Source: Nocardia sp. NBC_00403
GTDB lineage: Bacteria > Actinomycetota > Actinomycetes > Mycobacteriales > Mycobacteriaceae
Assembly: GCF_036046055.1 (NCBI RefSeq)
Contig: NZ_CP107939.1
Coordinates: 6,262,001-6,326,000, forward strand
DNA: 64,000 bases
Direction of reading: 5' to 3'
In this document: positions 34,850 through 43,438 of the stretch, piece by piece
How positions within the stretch are numbered: the first letter of the stretch is position 1
Layout: the number at the start of each line of letters is the position of its first letter
The notes under the pieces: generated by a model
Database searches by the model: none
What the model saw: the letters and a program-made list of their open reading frames with translations, nothing else
Told to the model about the DNA's origin: nothing
Position numbers and translations under genes: made by a program

Positions 34850-36138
34850 GGCCTGCCTTCCTGTTCGGGATGAAAACCGAAGCGTCGAGCGACGGTCGAA
34901 ATCTTTTCCAGCGCGAAGTCCAGCTGGTCGCGGGTGAGGGTGGCCATCATGCTGACGCGCAGTCGTTGCTGGTCGCGGGGGACGGCCGGGAACTCGACAC
35001 CGTTGACGAAGACGCCCTCGGTGTGCAGCGCGGCCACCACCTCCGCCACCGCCAGCCGCGGCGGCACCAGGATCGGAATGATCGCGGTCTGCGGGTCGAC
35101 GGCGAAGCCCATGCGGCGCAGTTCCTGCACGAAATAGCCCACATTGTCGTGCAATTGGCGGATGCGTTCTGGGTGCGCGTCGATGAAGTCGATCGAGGCG
35201 AGCACCGAGGCGACCACTGCGGGCGCCAACGAGGCCGAGAACATGTAGGAGCGCGCGAAGAAGCGCAGAGTGTCGACCAAATCGGTGGATCCGGCGACGA
35301 ATCCGCCGGTGGTTGCGAACACCTTCGAGAAGGTGCCCATGTACAGCTCCACCGAGCCGTCGCCCATAGCGAAATGCTCGGCGGTGCCGTGCCCGCGAGC
35401 GCCGAGCACGCCGGTGCCGTGCGCGTCGTCGATGGCCAACCAGGCGCCGAAGGAATCGCACAGCGTCCGAATGTCCGGCAGCGGCGCGATATCGCCGTCC
35501 ATCGAATACACGCCCTCGACGGCGACCACGATATTCGCACCCGGGTTGCGCCAACGGATCTGCATCAGCCGGTGCCGAAGATGCCGAAGATCGTTGTGAT
35601 CGAACGCCATCGAGCGCACCCGGCCGAGCTGGATGCCGTCGTAGAGGCTGGCGTGGCTCTGCTCGTCATAGAGCAGGATGTCGCCCTTGCGCAGCAGTCC
35701 GGTCACCCAGCCCACGTTCGCGGCATAGCCGGAGGAGAACACCAGCGCGGATTCGCAGCCCTTGGTCTCGGCGAGGCGTTCCTCCAGCCGCCGGTGCACC
35801 GAGGTGGTGCCGTTGAGCAGTGGTGGCCCGCCGCAGCCGATGCCGAAGTCGCGGGTCGCCGCGACGGCCGCCTCGACGATCTCCGGTTCGTTGCCCAGGC
35901 CCAGATAGTTGTTGGAGCCCAGCATGATCAGGTCACGGACCTCGGTGCTGCCCGGATCGCGTACCTGTACAACGGCCCCCGCGGGACCGGTGATCTCGCG
36001 CAAAACGAATCCGGTGCCGCGTGCCTTGGTGACGTAGGGCCGGAATTCATCGAAGCGCTGTTCGAAGGTATGGGCGGCGGGATCGAGGTAGTGCTCGAGG
36101 CTGAAATTCTCGCCGTGGACGGCTTCGGTGGAGGTCAT
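34846..36138 (-). CDS. Alpha-oxoamine synthase (serine palmitoyltransferase/KBL/BioF family)
   Basis: A 430-residue PLP enzyme of fold type I. Motifs are MLGSNNYLGLGNEPEIVEAA near 72, DEQSHASLYDGIQL with His162 stacking on PLP, AIDDAHGTGVLGARGHG (Asp238, His240), and the Schiff-base lysine in MGTFSKVFATTGGF (Lys272). The TFSK-FA-GGF pattern resembles serine palmitoyltransferases more than BioF, to my reading. The reaction would be decarboxylative condensation of an amino acid with an acyl thioester, here perhaps acyl-ACP given two ACPs and an acyl-AMP ligase in the operon. Start and stop overlap the neighbouring genes by four bases each. Confidence 0.93.
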   Translation of the reverse strand: MTSTEAVHGENFSLEHYLDPAAHTFEQRFDEFRPYVTKARGTGFVLREITGPAGAVVQVRDPGSTEVRDLIMLGSNNYLGLGNEPEIVEAAVAATRDFGIGCGGPPLLNGTTSVHRRLEERLAETKGCESALVFSSGYAANVGWVTGLLRKGDILLYDEQSHASLYDGIQLGRVRSMAFDHNDLRHLRHRLMQIRWRNPGANIVVAVEGVYSMDGDIAPLPDIRTLCDSFGAWLAIDDAHGTGVLGARGHGTAEHFAMGDGSVELYMGTFSKVFATTGGFVAGSTDLVDTLRFFARSYMFSASLAPAVVASVLASIDFIDAHPERIRQLHDNVGYFVQELRRMGFAVDPQTAIIPILVPPRLAVAEVVAALHTEGVFVNGVEFPAVPRDQQRLRVSMMATLTRDQLDFALEKISTVARRFGFHPEQEGRP

Positions 36139-39032
36139 GGCCCTTCCTCCTGAACGATGGTTGCGGTTCCGGCCTTACCGTCGAGGATCAGCGTGTCCCC
36201 GCTGGACACCCGGCGGGTGACGCCCGCGACGCCGACGACGGTGGGGATGCCCAGCTCACGGCCGATTATGGCGGTGTGGGAGAGCACGCTGCCTTTCTCA
36301 CTGACCAGCCCGCCCGCCGCGACCATCAGGAACACCCAGCCGGGGTCGGTGGTCGAGGCGACGAGGATCTGGCCGTCGAGGACAACGTCCGGGTCCGGTG
36401 TCGCGAGAACGAGCGCGGGTGCTTCGACTCGTCCCGGTGCACAGCCGATTCCGCGGAGCACGGCACCGGAGGTCACGGTAGGAGTCGGGTGATCGAAGGA
36501 CGGGTCGTTGATGGTGGTGGCGGCGATGCCCGAGGTGATGATCCGGGACGGCAGTTCCTCGGTGTGCCAGACTTCGTGGTCACGTTTGCGGGTGGCGACG
36601 GTGCGGGCCGCGTTGGTGTCGACCGCGGTGCCCCGGGTCAGTGCCGCGATCTCCTCGTAGGTGAGCCAGAAGATGTCGCGCGGCGCTTCGAGCAGACCCG
36701 TTGCGTGCAGCTGCCTGCCGTACTCGCGGAACACCCGTTTGACCAGCCCGAACGAGCGGCTGCGGCCAAGGCGCATGTTCTCCCGCTGCTTCACGTGCTC
36801 ACGGGCTCGAGCCAGCGCGAATCGGAACACCATGCGCCTGCCGAACTTTCCGCGGAATACCGTGGCGGCGGTGTCTTCGGCCGCACGCCGAATGAGTTTC
36901 TCCCGCGCCGCCATCTCGTCGATGTTCTGACCACCGCGCAGGTAGTTGCGCAGCATCGGCACCAGCCGTTCGGGGTGTTCGCCGAGCGGGTCGGTTTCCA
37001 GTTTCAGTTCGTCGACGGTGCGATCGCCGAACAGGGCGATGTGACGCAGGCAGGCGGCGTGGAAGTCCGTGAACCCGGGCTGTGCCAGCGCTTTCCACAC
37101 CTGCGGCGGTGCCAGCGGGCCCTCGAACAGTTCGCGCAGGGCCGCATCGTCGCGGACGATGGCGGTCAGGGTCAGTGCCGAGCGAACCGGGTCGACACTG
37201 TCGACGCCTTCCTCCCCACAGAACAATTCATTGCGCAGGGTGATCGCTTCCGCTTCGCCGAGACCTTCCCGTTCGAGGAGGAGACCGACGACATGGAACA
37301 TCTGTTGGGCAATGAAATCGTTGAAAATCTGTACCGAGTACGCGGGGACGAGCTCGTGCAGGCAGCGTTCCATCCACTCCAGCAGTGCATGCGGATCACG
37401 CTCCCGCTCCGGTGTTTCCGGCGCGAGCCGGTGGTCGATGTCTGCGGTGAACGCGGCGAGCTCGACGAAGAATGCCCGCAACCGGCGTTGCAGCCGCAAC
37501 CAGCCGAAGGCGATGATCGCGATGACCCGCAACCGCAACAGGTACATCCGCACGCGGGCCATGCCGCGTTTCGGTGCGGCGGGGCGCTGGTAGCGGTTCT
37601 CGATATTGAGCGCCGCTTCCCAGCCTTCGATGGCGAATTCCATTCCGGGGATCTGCAGGAACAGCCGATACCAGTTGCTGATGTTGTAGTAGATGCGGCC
37701 GTGCGCGGTGCCGACGAGGTACGGATAGAGGCTCGCGGCATTGCGCTCCACGATGGTTTCGGTGGCGCCGAAGTCCCGGTGGCAGGCGCGGAAAACCTGT
37801 TCGTAGGCGGCCCGCAGAATGGAGAACGTCAGCGGGCTGGACATACCGGGATAGGACTCGGCGACATTGACATTGTCGAAGATGGTTTCGCGCGCACCGG
37901 TCGCAGTGACCGGTCGTGCCTGGAGTAGGAAGAGGGTGCCGTCGGCGTCATATGCCCACTCGACATCCTGTGGCGCACCGAAGGTTTCGGCGAGTCCGGT
38001 GGCGGTGGCGGTGAGGTCGAGCACCTGGAGGTCGGTCAATGCGGCGGTGGCGACGGTGTCGGCCAACTGCCCGATCGTGGTGCCGGAACCGGATTCGGCG
38101 ACGACTCTGCTCTGTTTGTCCGCCACGACCCGTGAGGTGATCGTGCGCGACGCGTTGTCCACGAAGAAGGTGTCGCATTCGACGGTGCCCGCAACCACGC
38201 CTTCCCCGAGGCCGAGGGCCGCGGAGACCACCGCTTCGGCGGGGTCGCCGGTCTGTGGGTTACAGCTGAAGACCACTCCTGATACGGCGCTGTCGACCAG
38301 GACCTGAATCAGGACGGCGCAGTCGATGGCCGCGTTGTCCAGGCCGCGATGTGCCCGGTAGAAAAGGGATCGCTCCGAGTACGCCGAGGCGAGAACATCG
38401 AGCACCGCCGCCGCGACGCCCTCGGGCGCGACGTTCAGGAGGGTGTCGAGCTGACCCGCGAAGGAGTCCGTTGCCGAATCTTCGCCGCTGACCGACGAGC
38501 GCACCGCCAACCGCACTCGGCCTCCCGAACCGACGACGCTGTTGTTGCGGGTTCCAGCCGTCTCCGAAGCCGAGTGCCCTTCGGGCCCGGGCGATGTTGC
38601 GGAGTGTTCGACGACGGCCTTGCCGTGCTGGGCATCGGCCGACTGTGCGACCGTGCGCGCCGCGCGGGCGGTCGATCGCGGGCCGGGCTCGACGAGCGCG
38701 TCGACGGCGTCGTCGAGCTCGGCGCGAATGTCATTCGGGAAGGTCCGAGCGGTGATCAGTGCGCAGATCGCCGCCGACACCGACCGCAGCGACGTGGGAT
38801 CGGTGTGGTCGAGGGTTGCCAGTAGGTCGGCGATGGAGCCGGCGACCGGGGCGACGATGCGAGCACACGCATCCGTGCTCAGGACCGCGAAGGCTGGGAC
38901 TCGGTGGCCGGCGGCCAGCAGGCGTCCGAGGTTGGCGGCCTTCGCCCCTACCCGACCGGTATTCGTCTGCGCAGTGGCCGAATCCGCCAGTACGGCGGCC
39001 TGCACGACCGCGCCGAGAGTTGTTTCGGTCAT
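36135..39032 (-). CDS. PEP-synthase-like phosphotransferase (rifampicin-phosphotransferase-type architecture)
   Basis: A 965-residue protein with an N-terminal PEP/pyruvate-dikinase-type ATP-binding domain (RVGAKAANLGRLLAAGHRVP at 27-46, LAVRSSVSGEDSATDSFAGQ near 175, QDVEWAYDADGTLFLLQARP further on), a long helical middle, and a C-terminal swivelling domain with catalytic His919 (EKGSVLSHTAIIGREL). Such enzymes phosphorylate the mobile histidine with ATP, releasing AMP, and pass the phosphate to a substrate; here the acceptor is unknown. Residues about 116-171 form a serine/alanine/glycine-rich insert that interrupts the ATP-binding domain. ATG at 39032 overlaps the P450 stop. The fusion protein at 43435 carries a related domain. 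Confidence 0.88.
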   Translation of the reverse strand: MTETTLGAVVQAAVLADSATAQTNTGRVGAKAANLGRLLAAGHRVPAFAVLSTDACARIVAPVAGSIADLLATLDHTDPTSLRSVSAAICALITARTFPNDIRAELDDAVDALVEPGPRSTARAARTVAQSADAQHGKAVVEHSATSPGPEGHSASETAGTRNNSVVGSGGRVRLAVRSSVSGEDSATDSFAGQLDTLLNVAPEGVAAAVLDVLASAYSERSLFYRAHRGLDNAAIDCAVLIQVLVDSAVSGVVFSCNPQTGDPAEAVVSAALGLGEGVVAGTVECDTFFVDNASRTITSRVVADKQSRVVAESGSGTTIGQLADTVATAALTDLQVLDLTATATGLAETFGAPQDVEWAYDADGTLFLLQARPVTATGARETIFDNVNVAESYPGMSSPLTFSILRAAYEQVFRACHRDFGATETIVERNAASLYPYLVGTAHGRIYYNISNWYRLFLQIPGMEFAIEGWEAALNIENRYQRPAAPKRGMARVRMYLLRLRVIAIIAFGWLRLQRRLRAFFVELAAFTADIDHRLAPETPERERDPHALLEWMERCLHELVPAYSVQIFNDFIAQQMFHVVGLLLEREGLGEAEAITLRNELFCGEEGVDSVDPVRSALTLTAIVRDDAALRELFEGPLAPPQVWKALAQPGFTDFHAACLRHIALFGDRTVDELKLETDPLGEHPERLVPMLRNYLRGGQNIDEMAAREKLIRRAAEDTAATVFRGKFGRRMVFRFALARAREHVKQRENMRLGRSRSFGLVKRVFREYGRQLHATGLLEAPRDIFWLTYEEIAALTRGTAVDTNAARTVATRKRDHEVWHTEELPSRIITSGIAATTINDPSFDHPTPTVTSGAVLRGIGCAPGRVEAPALVLATPDPDVVLDGQILVASTTDPGWVFLMVAAGGLVSEKGSVLSHTAIIGRELGIPTVVGVAGVTRRVSSGDTLILDGKAGTATIVQEEGP

Positions 39033-40606
39033 TGCGCAGCCTCCTGGATCGTCCTGGCGACTGGGACCGACGGCTTGCGTCGGGTCAGCCGCACCAGAAC
39101 CGGGTCGGGGGTGTTGGAGATTTCCGGGTTCTCCCGAACCCGGATGCCGTTCACCAGCTCGATGTCGTAGCGGGACAGCAGCATCGCGATGCCGACCCGC
39201 ACCTCCATGAGCGCCATATGCTGGCCGACGCACAGGTGCGCGCCCCAGCCGAACGGGAAGTAGTGAAAGGGCGGACGAGCCCTGCTTCGTTCCTTGGTGA
39301 ACCGGTCCGGGTCGAAGGTCAGTGGTGAGTCCCAGAATTCGGGCCACCGGTGGTTCACGAACGGGCTGATCACCACGATCGAGCCCGGTTCGAGGTCGAA
39401 GCGGTCGAAACTGTCCCGCTCGAGCACGGTCCGGCTGAAGGCCCAGGCGGGCGGATGCAGACGCATGGCCTCGTCGATCGCGTGGCCGGTCAGTTCGAGG
39501 GACGGCAACGTGTGTGCGGAGATGCTTCCGACTCTGTCTGCGCCGCTGGGCCGGTCGACGCCGGGTTCGGCCCCCGATCCTCCGAGGCCCGACACGGCAC
39601 TCGGCACACCGACACGGTCTACGTCGGCCAACCCGTGAGTGCCGGGCACTCCGCTCGGCCCACCGACACGAGCTGCGCGGTTCGACTCCCGCCCCCGCTC
39701 GGTCGACGCTTTCGGCACCGTGTCGATTTCGGCACGGATCCGGCCGAGTACCAACGGATTTCGGCACAGTTCGTAGATGGTCCACGCCATCGCGCCGCCG
39801 GTCGTCTCGTGACCGGCCAGCAGGAAGGTCAGTACCTCGTGGCGCAGTTGTTCATCGTCCATGGCATGGCCCGCGTCGTCACGGGCCGCGAGTAACCGGG
39901 CCAACAGCGATGTCGCGTCCGTTGATTCGGCCTGGCGGTGCTTGTGCACGACGTCGTCGACGACGCGATGCAGTCGAGCGCGCACGCCGTTGAAGCGTCG
40001 ATTGGCGGGCGTCGGCACGCTGGGCGGCAGCTGAACGGGCGCGGCCATGTGGCCCATCACCCACGAAACCCCCTCGCGCACATCGTCTTCGATCTGTGGC
40101 AGCACACCGTCGATATCGGCGCCCATGACCGCGCGGCAGACCACGTCGGCGGCGAACCCCATCACCTCGGGGACCAGATCGAACACCTCGCCGTGCGCGG
40201 CGAGCGCGTCCAGTCTGGTCAGCATTCGCTCTCCGCATGCCACCATCAGCGGAATCTCGGTCTCCACGTGACGGCGAGCGAAGGCCGGTTTGATCAATGC
40301 GCGCTGCCGCTTCCACAGTTCGCCGCCGCTGGTGAGCAGGCCGGGGCCGAGCAGGTGGTTCAGGCTCTGATAGCTGATCCCCTTTGCGTATTTGGTCGCA
40401 TTGCCGACCAGCACCTGGTTGATGTGCTCCGGCTCGACCAGCAGATGCACATGTTGGTGCGCCAGTCGCAGCCGCACGCTGCCACCGTGAGCGACGGCCT
40501 GTTCGTAGAACAGCGTCAGCGGGTCGTTGCGGTATTCGAGATAGGCGCCCAATGGGTGTCGTAGCGTGGGGCCATCCAAGCGGCGAACCTTCGCCGAAGC
40601 AGTCAT
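39029..40606 (-). CDS. Cytochrome P450 with disordered insert
   Basis: A 525-residue P450, about 60 residues longer than usual. Motifs are AGHETT at 264-269, ExxR at Glu379-Arg382, and the heme loop FPFGWGAHLCVGQHMA with Cys459. The sequence resembles fatty-acid/alkane-type bacterial P450s (WKRQRALIKPAFARRH near the C helix). Between the I and K helices, residues about 299-365 are a glycine/serine/arginine-rich insert without P450 character. Probable role: oxidation of the acyl or alkyl chain made by this operon. ATG overlaps the stop of the acyl-AMP ligase gene. Confidence 0.9.
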   Translation of the reverse strand: MTASAKVRRLDGPTLRHPLGAYLEYRNDPLTLFYEQAVAHGGSVRLRLAHQHVHLLVEPEHINQVLVGNATKYAKGISYQSLNHLLGPGLLTSGGELWKRQRALIKPAFARRHVETEIPLMVACGERMLTRLDALAAHGEVFDLVPEVMGFAADVVCRAVMGADIDGVLPQIEDDVREGVSWVMGHMAAPVQLPPSVPTPANRRFNGVRARLHRVVDDVVHKHRQAESTDATSLLARLLAARDDAGHAMDDEQLRHEVLTFLLAGHETTGGAMAWTIYELCRNPLVLGRIRAEIDTVPKASTERGRESNRAARVGGPSGVPGTHGLADVDRVGVPSAVSGLGGSGAEPGVDRPSGADRVGSISAHTLPSLELTGHAIDEAMRLHPPAWAFSRTVLERDSFDRFDLEPGSIVVISPFVNHRWPEFWDSPLTFDPDRFTKERSRARPPFHYFPFGWGAHLCVGQHMALMEVRVGIAMLLSRYDIELVNGIRVRENPEISNTPDPVLVRLTRRKPSVPVARTIQEAAQ

Positions 40607-42324
40607 GCGGCACCCCCGGCATCGATCAGGCCGTCATCGAGCAAGAACAGGCGTCGCGCCTCGGCACGCTGCACCTTGCCGCTGGTGGTCTTGGGAATAC
40701 TGCGCGGTGGCACCACCCGCACCCCGGCAGGCAGCACTCCGGTCCGCTTGCTCACTGCGACGCGCACCGCCCTGCGCAACGCGTCGTGTTGTGCTGCGTC
40801 CGAGCCGGATTCGACAATGAGGTGCAGTTCCTCCGACAGACCCGCGGTATCGGCGTGACCGACGGCCGCGACACCGCCGAGCCGGACACCCGCCACCTCC
40901 TGGGCCGCGATCTCGAAATCGGTGGGCAGGTAATTCGCGCCCCGGATGATGATCAAATCCTTGTGTCTGCCGGTGATCCGCAATCGGCCGTCGCGCAGGT
41001 ACCCGATATCGCCGGTGTCCCACCAGCCATCGCGGGTGGCCGCCTCGGTCGCCTCGGGCAAGCGGAAATAGCCGACCGTGGTCGACGGGCCGCGGAATTG
41101 GACGCGTCCGACGATGTCGTCGCCGCACGGGACCGCATCCGCGTCGACGATTCGCACCTCGGTCCCGTCCACCGGCGCGCCGCAATCCACGATCTGCATC
41201 GCATCCGGGTCACCGACCGGAACATCCAGCGCCACACCGCTTCCGGTCAATGCTTCGCGCGACACCGAGTCGAAGGCCACCGGCGTGTGCGGGCGGGCGA
41301 CGGTGACCGCGAGGGATGCTTCGGCCATGCCGTAGCAAGGCACCAATGCGTCCTTCGGCAACCCCCATGCCACGAAGCGGTCCACGAAGTGCTGCACGGT
41401 CGGCGGGTGAATCGGCTCCGCGCCACAGAACAGGAATCGCCAGCTGGACAGATCCACCTCGGCCAGTTCCGCATCCGGCACCCGTGCCGCTGCATAGCCG
41501 TAGGCGAAATTCGGTGCGGCAGTGAGGGTTCCCCGATAGCGTCCGACCGCCCGCAGCCAGTCCCCCGGGCTGCGCAGGAATCTGCTCGGCGGCATCAGAA
41601 CTGCGTCGAAGCCACGGAACATCGGTGTCAGGAAGCCGCCGATGAGTCCCATGTCGTGATGCAGCGGCAGCCAGCCCACCCAGGTGTCGCCGCGACCCAT
41701 TGCCGCAGCCGCGGCGATCTGCTCGCAATTGGCAGCCACGTTGCCGTGCGTGATCTGCACCCCCTTTGGTGTGCCCGTCGAACCCGAGGTCGCTTGAATG
41801 AACGCCAGATCGCCGGGGGCAGGCAACCGCGGGGGCAGCGCGGGCGCATCCGGTGCGCAGGCCAGTGCGTGCAGCACTGCACCGTCGATCGCGGCCACGG
41901 AGTCCGGCATCGGTGCGGCGTTCAGCACTGCCACGCTCGCCACGACCGCCGCCGGTTCCAGATAGCCGAGCAGGCGGGTGAACTTGTCCAGGAAAATGTC
42001 TGCCGAGCCGAAGCCACCCGGCGTGGCGACGGCCGTGGGTACCGCACCGAGCAGCAGCGCACCGAAGAACGCGGTGACGAACTCGGGTGAGGTGGGCAGG
42101 CACAGCATGACGCGGTCGCCCGGACCGACGCCTTCGGCAGCCAGACCTGCGGCGACCCGGGCCGCCGCCGCCGCAAGTTCGTCGTGCCGCCAGCTCACGT
42201 CGCCCGCACCGTCGACGGCGCGCTCCGGGACGAAGACGGTGGCGGGAGCGTCGGCCCCCAGTTCGGCATTGGCCAGTAGCGCGTGCACGATGCTGGGCCG
42301 CTGGGGCTCGAGCCCGCCGATCAT
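40603..42324 (-). CDS. Fatty acyl-AMP ligase (FAAL)
   Basis: A 573-residue adenylate-forming enzyme. The P-loop is TSGSTGTPKG (about 179-188), followed by WLPLHHDMGLIGGFLTP, a hallmark of the FAAL subgroup, CYGMAEASLAVTV, WWDTGDIGYLRDGRLRITGR and the C-terminal lysine region PKTTSGKVQRAEARR. FAALs activate free fatty acids as acyl-adenylates and pass them to an ACP rather than to CoA. The ACP gene directly upstream overlaps it by four bases (ATGA), so it probably loads that ACP. The FAAL-versus-acyl-CoA-ligase call is from memory of signatures. Confidence 0.93.
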   Translation of the reverse strand: MIGGLEPQRPSIVHALLANAELGADAPATVFVPERAVDGAGDVSWRHDELAAAAARVAAGLAAEGVGPGDRVMLCLPTSPEFVTAFFGALLLGAVPTAVATPGGFGSADIFLDKFTRLLGYLEPAAVVASVAVLNAAPMPDSVAAIDGAVLHALACAPDAPALPPRLPAPGDLAFIQATSGSTGTPKGVQITHGNVAANCEQIAAAAAMGRGDTWVGWLPLHHDMGLIGGFLTPMFRGFDAVLMPPSRFLRSPGDWLRAVGRYRGTLTAAPNFAYGYAAARVPDAELAEVDLSSWRFLFCGAEPIHPPTVQHFVDRFVAWGLPKDALVPCYGMAEASLAVTVARPHTPVAFDSVSREALTGSGVALDVPVGDPDAMQIVDCGAPVDGTEVRIVDADAVPCGDDIVGRVQFRGPSTTVGYFRLPEATEAATRDGWWDTGDIGYLRDGRLRITGRHKDLIIIRGANYLPTDFEIAAQEVAGVRLGGVAAVGHADTAGLSEELHLIVESGSDAAQHDALRRAVRVAVSKRTGVLPAGVRVVPPRSIPKTTSGKVQRAEARRLFLLDDGLIDAGGAA

Positions 42325-42587
42325 GACTGGTCCTTCACGTAGTGCACGATCTGTCCGATCGTGTTCAACTGTGCCGCAGCATCTTCGGGAATATCGATCC
42401 CGAACGCCTGCTCCAGCTGAATCGTCAGTTCGATGGCTGTCGGGGAATCCAGGCCGTAGTCGATCAGTGGTGTGGACGCGTCGAGATCGTCCGCCGAGAC
42501 CCACAGCACCTCGGCGACGACGGCGCGCACCCGCACCTCGACGTCGGCCGCCGGGATTCCCGCATTGTCGGGAGTCCGTGTGTTCAA
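42321..42587 (-). CDS. Acyl carrier protein (second of the cluster)
   Basis: An 88-residue carrier protein with the phosphopantetheine site DYGLDSPTAIEL (Ser48) and the usual four-helix pattern (VRVRAVVAEVL, PLIDYGLDSPTAIELTIQLE, FGIDIPEDAA, IGQIVHYV). It starts at TTG, whose last bases overlap the TGA stop of the kinase gene upstream (TTGA), and its own stop overlaps the FAAL start. It is the obvious acceptor for the FAAL product. Confidence 0.93.
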   Translation of the reverse strand: MNTRTPDNAGIPAADVEVRVRAVVAEVLWVSADDLDASTPLIDYGLDSPTAIELTIQLEQAFGIDIPEDAAAQLNTIGQIVHYVKDQS

Positions 42588-43438
42588 CCGAGTAACTTCC
42601 CTTCCGTCACACAGGCGCGCACCGACTCCTCGATGTCGACACCGTCGCCGGTGTCGATGCGGTGGAATCCCACTTCGGGAAAGGCCGCGGCGAGGGTGTC
42701 GCGCACCCGTAGATATCCGTCACGCAGGGCTGCGAGCCGCTCTGCTGTTTCATGGGCCTCAGTGGGCCCGTCCCCCGAGCGTTCAGCGCACCGCGCCGCG
42801 GCCTGCTCGGGCGGAGCGTCCAGCCAGAGCACGGCATCGGGCAGTGTGGTGCGAAAGCGGGCAGCGAAACCGGGCACGGACGCGGTCACGTCCCGTCGCA
42901 CCAGATCCGCGATTTCCGACAGCAGATCCCAGATATCGGGTGAGCTGCCGATGCGGGTCGACTCCGACCGCTGCCAGGCCAGGATGTCGGCGAAGGTGCC
43001 GGGCCGGTGCCGCTCCAACACAGCGGCGATCTCGTCCTGCCGGTCGTGGCCGTTCCAGTCCGGACGCGCGAGCGCGACGTACAGCGGACCGTAGACGAGC
43101 AGTTCGATCAGTGGATGCCGTTCGAACACCAGCACATCCGGCGACCAGGTCTGCACGAAATGCCGTTCGACCGGGCCGAACAGCGTCATCTGCAGGTACA
43201 TCGCGGTGGCCTTCATCTCCAGACTGGAGATTTCGTCACAGCCGACGCTGAATGCCTTGAGCTGCTCGGACAGCTCGGTCAGCGGCACGTTTCTGGTGTT
43301 GTGGAAGTCGGGGCATGTCATCGACGCGAAAGACCCGTCCCCGGCCGGTGCGAGCTCACGCAGGCGGGCCATCACCGAAGACTTGCCCGCGCCGTCGATG
43401 CCGACGATGGCGACGCGGCGCGTGGATGTCGGGGTCAT
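42584..43438 (-). CDS. Thymidylate-kinase-like P-loop kinase
   Basis: A 284-residue P-loop protein with Walker A VGIDGAGKSS (13-20) and the layout of thymidylate kinase-like NMP kinases, including an LVFERHPLIELLVYGPLYVA stretch in the place of the DR(Y/H) motif and a late LWLDAPPEQAAARCAERSG arginine-rich lid. The substrate is probably not dTMP, since a housekeeping enzyme would not sit in such an operon. Its ATG overlaps the stop of the large fusion gene, which itself ends with a related kinase domain. A phosphorylated aminolipid or headgroup is a candidate substrate. Confidence 0.85.
   Translation of the reverse strand: MTPTSTRRVAIVGIDGAGKSSVMARLRELAPAGDGSFASMTCPDFHNTRNVPLTELSEQLKAFSVGCDEISSLEMKATAMYLQMTLFGPVERHFVQTWSPDVLVFERHPLIELLVYGPLYVALARPDWNGHDRQDEIAAVLERHRPGTFADILAWQRSESTRIGSSPDIWDLLSEIADLVRRDVTASVPGFAARFRTTLPDAVLWLDAPPEQAAARCAERSGDGPTEAHETAERLAALRDGYLRVRDTLAAAFPEVGFHRIDTGDGVDIEESVRACVTEGKLLG

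Noticed and set aside
42584..43438. Annotation as housekeeping thymidylate kinase
   Set aside because: Motifs around the substrate site differ, the protein is longer than Tmk, and it lies within a specialised lipid operon with a second copy fused to another enzyme.
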